In this document: positions 16,199 through 24,198 of the stretch, piece after piece
How the letters are laid out: every line of letters begins with the position of its first letter
Position numbering within the stretch: position 1 is the first letter of the stretch
Assembly (NCBI GenBank): GCA_017480095.1
Contig: JAFVBG010000002.1
Span: 253,728 to 317,727, forward strand
Source of the DNA: Candidatus Saccharimonadota bacterium
Lineage (GTDB): Bacteria; Patescibacteriota; Saccharimonadia; Saccharimonadales; Saccharimonadaceae
Length of the DNA: 64,000 nucleotides
Reading direction: 5' to 3'
Program-made: the position numbers and the translations under genes
Notes under the pieces: generated by a model
What the model was told of the DNA's origin: nothing
Databases searched by the model: none
Seen by the model: only the letters and a program-made list of their open reading frames with translations

Positions 16199-17143
16199 AT
16201 GAGAAAGTCAGTTCTGTATATTGTGGTGCCGTGCTATGACGAGGAGGATTGCCTGGATGAGACAAATCGAAGTTTGACAGGTAAAGTTTTTGAGCTGGCA
16301 AAAAAGAAGATCTCAGCGCGGAGCAGGATAGTCTATGTTGATGATGGCTCTAAGGACTCTACTTGGGAGAAAATTGTAGGTTTTGCTAAGAATAAGAAGG
16401 TAGTAGGGGTGAAACTGGCGCATAATGTAGGACATCAGAACGCGTTGCTTGCGGGCATGGATTACGCTAGAAAGAAAGCTGACATCATTATGACAATTGA
16501 TGCAGATTTGCAGGATGATATTGATGCAATTGATAAGATGGTAGAGGAATACCAGGGTGGGGCGGAAGTGGTCTATGGAGTGCGAACAGACAGAAAGGCT
16601 GATACGCGCCTCAAGCGGGATACGGCACTAGGCTTCTATAGTTTTATGAAATTTTTAGGTGTGGAGCTAGTTTATAATGCTGCGGATTTTCGCCTGATGT
16701 CAAGAAGGGCAGTCGATGAGCTAATGAAATATAAAGAGGTAAATGTATTCTTGAGGGGGATTATCCCACAGATTGGCTTGAGAAGTGCAATAGTGGAATA
16801 CAAGAGGAAAAAACGTAAAGCGGGCAAGAGTAAATATCCATTTCGGAAGATGGTGCATTTTGCATGGGACGGAGTGACGTCATTTTCGGTGAAGCCGATT
16901 AGAATGATTTTTGTTTTAGGTTTAATGATTTTTCTATTGTCCGTAGGGGTAACGACTTACGCAGTTATACAGAAGTTAACAGGAAACACTGTCAGTGGCT
17001 GGGCATTTACGGTTTGTTCAGTATGGATGCTGGGTGGTTTGCAGATGGTAGCGATAGGCCTAGTGGGGGAATACATTGGAAAAATCTACATTGAGACAAA
17101 GTGCCGCCCAAAGTGGGTGGTGGAAGAAATAAAAGAGAAATAG
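16199..17143 (+). CDS. Polyprenyl-phosphate glycosyltransferase (GT2, GtrB/DPMS type)
   Basis: A 314-aa enzyme that loads a sugar onto polyprenyl phosphate at the inner membrane face. The GT2 domain spans residues 1 to about 230: VVPCYDEEDCLDET, VDDGSKDSTW, IDADLQDD (DXD metal site) and the RGI(I)PQIG segment. Two C-terminal helices (about 243-262 and 280-300) anchor it, as in GtrB. TATAAT is 8 nt before the ATG without a Shine-Dalgarno, so the message is probably leaderless. It is divergent from the GtrII-like gene; together they form a complete lipid-linked sugar transfer pathway. Confidence 0.88.
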   Translation: MRKSVLYIVVPCYDEEDCLDETNRSLTGKVFELAKKKISARSRIVYVDDGSKDSTWEKIVGFAKNKKVVGVKLAHNVGHQNALLAGMDYARKKADIIMTIDADLQDDIDAIDKMVEEYQGGAEVVYGVRTDRKADTRLKRDTALGFYSFMKFLGVELVYNAADFRLMSRRAVDELMKYKEVNVFLRGIIPQIGLRSAIVEYKRKKRKAGKSKYPFRKMVHFAWDGVTSFSVKPIRMIFVLGLMIFLLSVGVTTYAVIQKLTGNTVSGWAFTVCSVWMLGGLQMVAIGLVGEYIGKIYIETKCRPKWVVEEIKEK

Positions 17144-17236
17144 AGGGGCGGCGGCGTTTTGATATGAGCGCCATAGATACGGTCGGTTTGACAGGGGTGG
17201 ATTTTTAGGGGGATTTATGGTAAAATGGTAATAATT

Positions 17237-19003
17237 ATGGAAGAAATTCGGGAACAGCTGAGGCAAGTAGTCACGGAGCTTTTTGGGCTTTCGGGAGTGG
17301 AGATAGAGATTTCGAAAGTGCCAGATGGACAAGAGGGGGATTATGCTTCAAACATCGCGATGCGCTTGACGAAGGAATTGCACAAAAACCCGCGCGAAAT
17401 TGCCACGGAAATTGCTGAGAAAATCACGAGTTTTGAGGTAAAAGTCGCTGGTCCAGGATTTCTAAATTTTATACTGCCAGATGAATATTTAGCGCGTAGA
17501 GTTGAGGATTTGGGGGCGAATTTCGAAAAAAATATATCACAGAGTGAATATTTTGGCAAAAAGGTGATTTGTGAATTTTCTGATCCAAACCCGTTTAAGG
17601 TCTTGCACGTGGGGCATCTTTATACCTCGATGGTAGGGGATTCGATATCAAGGCTGGTGGAGTGTGCAGGGGGAAGTGTGGTGCGTGCGAATTTTGGCGG
17701 AGATGTGGGGCTGCATGTGGCCAAAACCCTGTGGGCACTTTTATCATCGGATTCTTCTGCGTTAGCGGATGCGCTCCTCAGTCACCGTACGCCGAGTACG
17801 GCTCCTTCCGGTGCTCCCGCTGCCTTGAATAATCTCGATGATAAAAGTGCCCAGGAGTACAATATAACGCCAGAACTACTCGCAGAGTATTATGTCAAAG
17901 GGACGAATGTCTATGAGGAGGATGAGGGGGCGAAAGCTGAAATCACGAAGATGAATGCGGAAATCTATCGGATTGCGGCGGAGGATGATCATTCTTCAGA
18001 GCTAGCAAAGGCTTATTGGACAGGGCGGGAAGTAAGCTACAAATATTTTGAGGATTTTTATGCGCGGATTGGGGTGAAGTTTGATAAGTATTATCCAGAA
18101 TCCACCGTGGCTGGGCGAGGTCTGGCGGAAGTACGCAAGGGCTTGGCGGATGGAGTTTACGAGGAGAGTAATGGCGCAATCGTATTCCCGGGCGAGAAAT
18201 ATGGGTTGCATACGCGAGTGTTTATCAATGCGGCTGGTTTGCCGACTTATGAGGCCAAAGACGTAGGCCTACTTTTCACAAAGTGGGATGATTATCATTT
18301 TGATGAATCGGTGGTGATTACTGGTAATGATATTATCGAATATATGAAGGTAGTTCTAAAATCTGTTTCGATGATGCAGCCAGAGCTATCCAGGCGGACG
18401 GTGCATATTACACACGGAAATGTGCGCTTGCCCGGCAATGAAAAAATGTCTAGCCGCAAAGGGAACTTCATTAAGGCAGTGGATGTTTTGAACAGTGTAG
18501 AGGAGCTGGTGCCAGACGAGAAAATTGCATTGGGTGCGATTCGTTATGCGTTTTTGAAATATCGGATTGGGGGGAATATTGAGTTTGATGCAAAGGAAAG
18601 TGTGAGTACGACTGGCAATAGCGGAGTTTATTTGCAATACTCAGGCGTGCGAGCGAGAAAAGTATTATCGCGATGTTCTTCTGCGTTAGCGGATGCGCCT
18701 CTCGCTGCCTTGAATAACATTCGCGCTAATAGCTTTTCTAAGTTAGGTGCGGAGGAGAGGGAATTGATTATGAAGTCTTTGGAGTATAAAACGGTACTTG
18801 CCGAGGCGATTCATGAGTTGGCACCACATAAGATTGCAAATTATCTCTATGAGCTAGCGCAGGTCTTCTCAAGATTTTATGAGAATGTGAAGGTTGCTGG
18901 TAGTGAGCGTGAAGCGGAATTAGCACAAGTGGTGAAAGTGTATCTAATGACGCTTGAGCATGGATTAAACTTATTAGGCATTGAAATACCAGAGGAGATG
19001 TAA
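17237..19003 (+). CDS. argS: Arginyl-tRNA synthetase with two palindromic insertions
   Basis: Charges tRNA-Arg. The N-terminal Arg-specific domain is followed by the HVGH form of the HIGH motif (PFKVLHVGHLYTS), NFGGDVGLHV, and the KMSKS loop as EKMSSRKGN; the DALR-type anticodon domain ends the protein. It is 588 aa. Two Ser/Ala-rich inserts (about residues 166-205 and 475-500) coincide with palindromic DNA elements. Both lie outside the signature motifs. I prefer the ATG at 17237 (MEEIREQL) over 17225 because TAAAAT at 17221-17226 would place the transcript start near it. orn follows with a one-base overlap (TAATG). Confidence 0.95.
   Translation: MEEIREQLRQVVTELFGLSGVEIEISKVPDGQEGDYASNIAMRLTKELHKNPREIATEIAEKITSFEVKVAGPGFLNFILPDEYLARRVEDLGANFEKNISQSEYFGKKVICEFSDPNPFKVLHVGHLYTSMVGDSISRLVECAGGSVVRANFGGDVGLHVAKTLWALLSSDSSALADALLSHRTPSTAPSGAPAALNNLDDKSAQEYNITPELLAEYYVKGTNVYEEDEGAKAEITKMNAEIYRIAAEDDHSSELAKAYWTGREVSYKYFEDFYARIGVKFDKYYPESTVAGRGLAEVRKGLADGVYEESNGAIVFPGEKYGLHTRVFINAAGLPTYEAKDVGLLFTKWDDYHFDESVVITGNDIIEYMKVVLKSVSMMQPELSRRTVHITHGNVRLPGNEKMSSRKGNFIKAVDVLNSVEELVPDEKIALGAIRYAFLKYRIGGNIEFDAKESVSTTGNSGVYLQYSGVRARKVLSRCSSALADAPLAALNNIRANSFSKLGAEERELIMKSLEYKTVLAEAIHELAPHKIANYLYELAQVFSRFYENVKVAGSEREAELAQVVKVYLMTLEHGLNLLGIEIPEEM
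17733..17852 (+). repeat. In-frame palindromic element, argS copy 1
   Basis: 120 bp, 40 codons. Arms GGGCACTTTTATCATCG (17733-17749) and CGATGATAAAAGTGCCC (17836-17852) are a perfect 17-bp inverted repeat. The core has TTCTTCTGCGTTAGCGGATG, the inner hairpin CCGTAC-gccga-GTACGG and ends CTGCCTTGAATAA. This is the best preserved copy. Confidence 0.9.
18660..18736 (+). repeat. In-frame palindromic element, argS copy 2 (short core)
   Basis: The arms around TATTATCGCGATGTT and AACATTCGCGCTAATA pair imperfectly over about 20 bp. The core keeps TTCTTCTGCGTTAGCGGATG and CTGCCTTGAATAA but lacks the inner CCGTAC hairpin, as if that part had been deleted. Edges are approximate. Confidence 0.8.
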
Positions 19004-19578
19004 TGACAAAAGCAAGTTTACTTTGGGTGGATTTGGAAATGACTGGATTAGATCCAGAGGTAGATAAGATTGTCGAGGTGGCGGCGATTGGTACGGATTG
19101 GAAATTGAATCCAATCTGCGAGTTCACGGCCACAGTAAAAGTAGATGAAGATTTTATGAAAGAGCGGATGGTGGGTGAGTTTTGGGAGAAGAATTCGGAA
19201 TCACGGGATGCGATGATAAGTGCGAACGCGGAGAGTGAAGCGTCGGAAGTCGTTGAGCAAAGACTGTTAGCATGGATAGACCAGAACTTTGTCAAACAGT
19301 CGATTGATGACTTAAAAGGAAAGGGAAAAATCATCTTGGCGGGCAATTCAATCCATCAGGATAGAAGGTTTATCGCGAGAGAATGGCGGAATCTGGAAAA
19401 GCGTTTGCATTATCGGATGTTGGATGTATCAGCATGGAAGGTCTATTTTGAGGGCGCGATGAAAAAGAGGTTTGTTAAGCCAGAGATACATCGAGCATTA
19501 GATGATATTCAAGGTTCGATTGACGAGCTTAAATGGTACTTAAGCAAAGTAGAGGGGAGTGAATTTTGGAAGAATTAG
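19003..19578 (+). CDS. orn: Oligoribonuclease
   Basis: A DnaQ-fold 3'-5' exoribonuclease that degrades 2-5-nt RNAs at the end of mRNA decay. The 191-aa length is close to the usual 180. Exo I is WVDLEMTGLDP, exo II is NSIHQDRRFI (Asp present), and exo III has HRALDDI. Its ATG overlaps the argS stop, so it is coupled to argS. The orn stop overlaps the next gene by 13 nt. Confidence 0.93.
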   Translation: MTKASLLWVDLEMTGLDPEVDKIVEVAAIGTDWKLNPICEFTATVKVDEDFMKERMVGEFWEKNSESRDAMISANAESEASEVVEQRLLAWIDQNFVKQSIDDLKGKGKIILAGNSIHQDRRFIAREWRNLEKRLHYRMLDVSAWKVYFEGAMKKRFVKPEIHRALDDIQGSIDELKWYLSKVEGSEFWKN

Positions 19579-19907
19579 TGGCAAAAATTAGTGGATTAGG
19601 TCAATATCGCGTTTCGTCTGAGAAGATTAAAGATGAGAAAGTGACGATTTTCTGGAAGAAGGTCATACCAGAGGAAACTTTTGGCGATAGTGACGGAGAG
19701 GATACAGAGAAAGCATTTCTGATTGTGCGTAAAAACACTTTGGAAGTGCGATGTGATCGCAAATTGTCTGGACTGTTGCGAGAAAAATATGAGAGCGTAA
19801 TGGAGAGTCGATATTTTGGGCGAGGGGGAATTGAAATTGTTAACTCTGGGCAATTAGAGCCGAGTGAAGTCGAAGATTTAATCCGGCTAAGCTATAATCT
19901 AAGCTAA
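19566..19907 (+). CDS. Small protein, possibly MmcQ/YjbR-like
   Basis: A 113-aa soluble protein. The C-terminal half (FLIVRKNTLEVRCDRKLSGL ... EVEDLIRLSYNL) resembles the end of MmcQ/YjbR proteins, where a beta-strand region is followed by a helix finishing in a Ser-Tyr-x-Leu motif. The N-terminal part has alternating strands with Lys/Glu. The start is a TTG inside the end of orn, indicating translational coupling. A bidirectional terminator follows. The family call is tentative. Confidence 0.45.
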   Translation: MEELVAKISGLGQYRVSSEKIKDEKVTIFWKKVIPEETFGDSDGEDTEKAFLIVRKNTLEVRCDRKLSGLLREKYESVMESRYFGRGGIEIVNSGQLEPSEVEDLIRLSYNLS

Positions 19908-19933
19908 AAATAACCCCCTTGAAGGGGGTTATT
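19906..19933. terminator. Bidirectional terminator before mscL
   Basis: AATAACCCCCTT-ga-AAGGGGGTTATT, between convergent transcripts, ends argS-orn on one side and mscL on the other. Confidence 0.85.
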
Positions 19934-19949
19934 AATTACGGTCTTGTTA

Positions 19950-20450
19950 TTATTTCTTGGATTTTTTGAGTTCGTCGCGAATTTCCTTGAGAAGAGCAAT
20001 CATCTCAGCGTCGGATTTCTTCTCGGCTTTGACAGCGTCTTCAACCGTTTTCTCGGCTTTATCTTTTTCGTCTTTAACTTCTTTGCCGAGCTTGGCGGCA
20101 GCTTTCTCAGCGGCAGCCTTAGCACGCTCATTCATGGCATTCATGGCCTTGATGACAACGAAGAGAGCGAAAGCAATAATGAGGAAGTTGACCGCGGCTT
20201 GGATGAAGCTACCATAGCGGATGACCGCAGCGGTATTGCCACCGAAGAAGTTTGGAATCCGAATGGCGAGGTCGGTAAAATCGACGCCGCCGATGAGGAG
20301 ACCAACAACTGGCATGATAATATCGTTGACAATGGCGGTGACAATCGCAGTGAATGCCGAGCCAATGACCAAACCTACGGCGAGATCCATGACATCGCCT
20401 TTACTAATAAACTCTTTGAATTCTGCTATAAAACCTTTAGATTTACTCAT
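19950..20450 (-). CDS. mscL: Large-conductance mechanosensitive channel MscL
   Basis: An emergency valve opening on hypo-osmotic stress. The N-terminal amphipathic S1 and first helix FISKGDVMDLAVGLVIGSAF are well conserved, as are FTAIVTAIVNDIIMP and the second helix YGSFIQAAVNFLIIAFALF. At 166 aa it is longer than the usual 130-150, owing to a strongly Lys/Glu/Ala-rich C-terminal coiled coil (about residues 108-166) that corresponds to the cytoplasmic helical bundle. Stand-alone gene. Confidence 0.96.
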   Translation of the reverse strand: MSKSKGFIAEFKEFISKGDVMDLAVGLVIGSAFTAIVTAIVNDIIMPVVGLLIGGVDFTDLAIRIPNFFGGNTAAVIRYGSFIQAAVNFLIIAFALFVVIKAMNAMNERAKAAAEKAAAKLGKEVKDEKDKAEKTVEDAVKAEKKSDAEMIALLKEIRDELKKSKK

Positions 20451-20499
20451 AATACTTTTATAGTATCACGAGATGATGATTTTTGCAATCACGAGCGGT

Positions 20500-21150
20500 T
20501 TAGAGCGTAGGGTCACTGAAATCTGCAAGTTGGGCATAGATAGAATCCAGATTGCCAGAGGAATCTTGCAGGACTGTGATGAGATCTTGTTTCTTTGTAC
20601 GAGAGAGTAAGTCAGCCTCAAGGGAAAGAAAGTATCCGACTTCGCGTGTAAGAATGCGATGATAGGTGCGGTCTAACGTAGCTTCGATACGAGCGGTCTC
20701 AAGAGTTGCATTAATAGCTTCAGCATAGGCAGTTTCTTCGTCGATGAGGGCTTGGTTAGGGGCGGAGCCATTTTTACCTTTTTTATCCTCGACGCCGTAA
20801 TAGTTTTGCAGGATAGTAGAAGTCTGAGACTGAGTATAGGTCAAAACGGAAGAGACGTTGGAAGAAATCGCGCGCAAACTAGAAGATTTAATTTTAGGAT
20901 TATAAGTGTTGATAACTGTCATTAGATTATTACTGCGCTGGTTAATGCGGTCTATAAGATCACGTTCAGGGTCTTTTTGATTAGAAAGAATAGCGGCAAT
21001 AATGATTACAAAGAAGACGCCGACTAGGGCGATGATAAGCCATTTAACAAGTTGAGCTGGGATCGGCAAACCGTCAAATAGGGAACCAGAAGTCTGCTTA
21101 GCAGGGCGAGTATCGGCGGAAATCTGGTTGAGATAATCCATATTATTCAT
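20500..21150 (-). CDS. Single-pass membrane protein with helical exterior domain, unknown
   Basis: A 216-aa protein I do not recognise. About 33 polar residues precede a membrane helix (VKWLIIALVGVFFVIIIAAI, about residues 35-56); the rest is mostly helical, polar and rich in Ser/Thr/Asn/Gln, with likely coiled-coil stretches. It is divergent from dnaG with only 34 bp between the start codons. TATAAT lies 6 nt before its ATG (complement of 21157-21162), so its message is probably leaderless, and its -35 region would fall inside the first codons of dnaG. Confidence 0.6.
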   Translation of the reverse strand: MNNMDYLNQISADTRPAKQTSGSLFDGLPIPAQLVKWLIIALVGVFFVIIIAAILSNQKDPERDLIDRINQRSNNLMTVINTYNPKIKSSSLRAISSNVSSVLTYTQSQTSTILQNYYGVEDKKGKNGSAPNQALIDEETAYAEAINATLETARIEATLDRTYHRILTREVGYFLSLEADLLSRTKKQDLITVLQDSSGNLDSIYAQLADFSDPTL

Positions 21151-21171
21151 GGTTATATTATATCATTGTGT

Positions 21172-21177
21172 TATAAT
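21172..21177 (+). promoter_or_regulatory. dnaG -10 box in a compact divergent promoter
   Basis: TATAAT 7 nt before the dnaG ATG at 21185. The opposing -10 is at 21157-21162. Each promoter's -35 region must overlap the other gene's start, so the two should compete for RNA polymerase. Confidence 0.6.
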
Positions 21178-21184
21178 GAAATCA

Positions 21185-22801
21185 ATGGAAGAGGCTAAGG
21201 AAGAGATAAAGGCGAGATTATCCGTTGAGGATGTGGTGGGGCAGTATATTGAGCTGAAGCGAGCTGGTAGAACTCTGAAAGGCCGGAGTCCGTGGGGGGT
21301 GGACAAGACGCCAAGTTTCATGGTGTCGCCAGAAAAAGGGATTTGGCATGATTTTTCTGCAAACAAAGGGGGCGATATTTTTACCTTTATCATGGAAGTA
21401 GAGGGGGTTCCTTTTCGTGAGGCGATGGAAAAATTAGCAGCGCAGGCAGGGGTGGAACTGAAAAAATACTCCGCTGGAGATAAGAAAATCGCACAGGTAA
21501 AAGCACGTGCGAGAGAAGCGCTGGAGCTCTCAACTAAATATTATCAGATTTGTTTGACGAAGAACAAGCCCGTCTGTGAGTATGTATTTTATAAGCGGAA
21601 TCTAAATCGCAAGACGGTAGTAGAATTTCGGATTGGGTACTCGCCACAACAGGGTGAAGCATTAAAGAATTTTTTAACCAAAAAAGGATACAATCAACGA
21701 GAATTGGAAGCGGCTGGACTATTGAATCGGTTCGGCGGGGATATGTTTAGGGGGAGAATGATGGTACCGTTCATCGATACTAATGGTGCGGTAATCGGAT
21801 ATACAGCGAGAATTTTAGACCAAGGAGAGCCGAAGTATTTGAATACGCCAGACACGTTGTTGTTTAATAAGTCGCGATACATTTTTGGACTTTATCAAGC
21901 GAAAGAGGCGATTCGGCGAGAAGGCTTTGTGGTGATTGTCGAGGGGAATATGGACGTGATTTCTTCGCACCAGGCGGGAGTGAAACAGGCGGTAGCAACC
22001 AGTGGTACTGCGATGACGGAGCAACATTTGAAAATTTTGTCGAGGCTAACTAGCGATATCAGATTGGCTTATGATGGAGATGAAGCAGGGGTGAAGGCGA
22101 CCGAGCGAGCAATAAACTTGGCAGGGGGGTTAGGGGTGAACTTGACGGTGATTTCAAACTACCATGGCGCAAAAGATCCAGATGAACTGATCCAGAAAGA
22201 CGCTGAGCTTTGGCGAGCGGCAGTGAATGAGCGGAAGCCAGCTGTGGAATGGTTGCTAGATAAGTATGAGGAAAAATTAGATTTGACGACTGGACCAGGC
22301 AAGAAAGAGTTTTCAGATGTAGCAATGAGGGTGATAGCTTATCTAAAAGATCCAGTCGAGCGGAAGCATTATGAGCAAATAGTGGCGAAGAGAATAGACG
22401 TGGATGTGGCGGACTTGGTTGCAAAAAAGGTGGATTTTGAGAAAAAGCCAAAACGGTTAAAGACTGTAAAGAACTCTGAAAAGGGGACGGATGTGCTGAG
22501 GGGGGTGGAAGACAATCTCTTGGCGATAATGCTGTATGGCGGAGAAGCGGGAACAAAAGTGAATCTGGAGTTGCCAGAAGATGAAGCGAGATTACTTGAG
22601 CTGGAGATGGTCTATGAAAACCGTTATAAAGGTTGGGAGAATAGTGCACTAGAAAAGGAAGTGAAAGGATTGATGACGCGGAGAGAGGAAGAAATACGGA
22701 AAGTAAGAATTGCAGAATTAACCGAAAAGTTGGAAAAAGCTAATGACGATGAGGCGAATGATATTTTGCGAGAGATTATGAAGCTGAATAAAGGGTTGTA
22801 A
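21185..22801 (+). CDS. dnaG: DNA primase DnaG lacking zinc ligands
   Basis: Makes RNA primers at the replication fork. The protein is 538 aa, a bit short of about 580-600. The CHC2 zinc-ribbon region is recognisable (LKRAGRTLKGRSPWGVDKTP, then IWHDFSANKGGDIFTF) but every metal ligand is replaced: CPFH has become SPWG and CFGC has become DFSA. The catalytic core is intact: the RNAP-like basic motif region, the toprim EGNMD and AYDGDEAG. The C-terminal helicase-binding part is Lys/Glu-rich and hard to align. The ATG at 21185 is 7 nt from TATAAT. rpoD follows, as in the macromolecular synthesis operon of many bacteria. Confidence 0.93.
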   Translation: MEEAKEEIKARLSVEDVVGQYIELKRAGRTLKGRSPWGVDKTPSFMVSPEKGIWHDFSANKGGDIFTFIMEVEGVPFREAMEKLAAQAGVELKKYSAGDKKIAQVKARAREALELSTKYYQICLTKNKPVCEYVFYKRNLNRKTVVEFRIGYSPQQGEALKNFLTKKGYNQRELEAAGLLNRFGGDMFRGRMMVPFIDTNGAVIGYTARILDQGEPKYLNTPDTLLFNKSRYIFGLYQAKEAIRREGFVVIVEGNMDVISSHQAGVKQAVATSGTAMTEQHLKILSRLTSDIRLAYDGDEAGVKATERAINLAGGLGVNLTVISNYHGAKDPDELIQKDAELWRAAVNERKPAVEWLLDKYEEKLDLTTGPGKKEFSDVAMRVIAYLKDPVERKHYEQIVAKRIDVDVADLVAKKVDFEKKPKRLKTVKNSEKGTDVLRGVEDNLLAIMLYGGEAGTKVNLELPEDEARLLELEMVYENRYKGWENSALEKEVKGLMTRREEEIRKVRIAELTEKLEKANDDEANDILREIMKLNKGL

Positions 22802-22831
22802 TTTTTGCTTTTTGATGTATAATTTAGGACA

Positions 22832-23800
22832 ATGGACCAGGATAATGATGATATTTTGACGCATGGTGGTCTCTTAGATGAAGATCCGAGTTTAAGCGAT
22901 CTCGAAGACGAAGAAGAGCTTTCGGACGAAGAATTAGAGATTACAGTTGACAACGTAGATGCTTTTGCCGATGACTCGGTAAGGCTTTATTTGCGAGAGA
23001 TTGGTAAAGTGCCATTGCTGACTCCAGATGAGGAGCAGGAACTAGCAAAGAAAGCTTCGGAGGGTGATAAAAAAGCCAAAGACCGGATGGTGGAGGCCAA
23101 TATGCGCTTGGTCGTTTCGATTGCGAAACGATACACTGGGCGAGGTCTAGACTTTTTGGATTTAATCCAAGAGGGGAACACGGGGCTTTTGCGTGCAGTA
23201 GAGAAGTTTGACCCAGATAAAGGGTTTAAGTTTGCAACTTATGCCACCTGGTGGATTCGCCAGGCGATTACGCGTGCGATTGCTGACCAGGCACGAACGA
23301 TTCGTATTCCAGTGCATATGGTGGAGACGATTAACAAGATTTTGCGCACTTCGCGTAAGATGACTCAAGAGCTAAATCGCGAGCCGACCATTGACGAGCT
23401 GGCCAAAGAGATGGATATGGAGCCAGAAAAGGTGGAAAATGCCCTGAGAATCAAACAAGATATTGCTTCGCTTGACCAGAGTGTTGGCCGGGATGGCGAT
23501 GACGAAGATTCTGTACTGGGTGATTTCGTAGAAGATGAAGAGCGTGTCTCGCCAGAAGATTCAGCGGCGAATAAACTTTTGAAAGAGCAATTAGCTAAGA
23601 TTATTTCAACACTATCTGATCGTGAGCAGAAGATTATCAAGATGCGTTTTGGCATTGGTGGTTCTAAGTCGCACACGCTAGAAGAAGTTGGTTTGGAATT
23701 TTCAGTTACGCGTGAACGTATCCGTCAGATTGAAGCAAAAGCATTATCTAAGTTGCGCAAACATAAAGACACTAAGAAATTACAAGAATATTTGAGGTAG
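22832..23800 (+). CDS. rpoD: Primary sigma factor (RpoD/SigA)
   Basis: The main promoter-recognition subunit; 322 aa with a short acidic N-terminus in place of full region 1.1. Region 1.2-2.4 is strongly conserved ([32 protein letters not shown]-like segment, [31 protein letters not shown]), as is region 4.2 ([20 protein letters not shown]). This fits the many TTGACA/TATAAT promoters in the window. Its own -10 TATAAT (22818-22823) is 8 nt before the ATG. The next gene starts 8 bp after its stop. Confidence 0.97.
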   Translation: MDQDNDDILTHGGLLDEDPSLSDLEDEEELSDEELEITVDNVDAFADDSVRLYLREIGKVPLLTPDEEQELAKKASEGDKKAKDRMVEANMRLVVSIAKRYTGRGLDFLDLIQEGNTGLLRAVEKFDPDKGFKFATYATWWIRQAITRAIADQARTIRIPVHMVETINKILRTSRKMTQELNREPTIDELAKEMDMEPEKVENALRIKQDIASLDQSVGRDGDDEDSVLGDFVEDEERVSPEDSAANKLLKEQLAKIISTLSDREQKIIKMRFGIGGSKSHTLEEVGLEFSVTRERIRQIEAKALSKLRKHKDTKKLQEYLR

Positions 23801-23808
23801 GAGGGGAG

Positions 23809-24192
23809 ATGAAGAAAAAGAAACTACTGGTAATATGTGCAGCAATTTGCTTGATGCTTGTAGGAGTGTCTTTTAGCCTGAATAACGCATACGCCGATGG
23901 TGACTGTGTAGAAACCTCAATCATTGGTTCTGGCGGACAGTATTGCGACGATAACGGTAGTGGTGTTTTTCGGATTTTAAACATCGTGGTTAATGTCTTG
24001 ACCATGGGTGTAGGGGTGCTTGGTACGCTTGGTATTATTATTGCTGGTATTCAATATTTGACGGCGAGTGGTAATGAGGCGCAGATGGCAAAGGCCAAGC
24101 AACGCATCATCGAAGTAGTGATTGGCCTAGTAGTGTTTGGCGTAATGTGGGCGGTATTGCAGTTTGTTATTCCTGGCGGTGTATTCGGATAA
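23809..24192 (+). CDS. T4SS-type pilin-like small membrane protein
   Basis: A 127-aa protein with a signal peptide (residues 1 to about 27, ending AYA), a short Cys-containing exterior part (two Cys about 15 apart, likely a disulfide) and two membrane helices (about 53-75 and 97-118) around a short basic loop with AMAKAKQRIIE-like spacing. This matches the T4SS_pilin family (VirB2/TrbC-like layout) found in several copies in CPR genomes. It may assemble in the membrane, but no other T4SS gene is near, so a conjugation role is not shown. It is coupled to rpoD by close spacing, with AGGAGGGG-type site upstream. Confidence 0.75.
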   Translation: MKKKKLLVICAAICLMLVGVSFSLNNAYADGDCVETSIIGSGGQYCDDNGSGVFRILNIVVNVLTMGVGVLGTLGIIIAGIQYLTASGNEAQMAKAKQRIIEVVIGLVVFGVMWAVLQFVIPGGVFG

Positions 24193-24198
24193 ACTATC

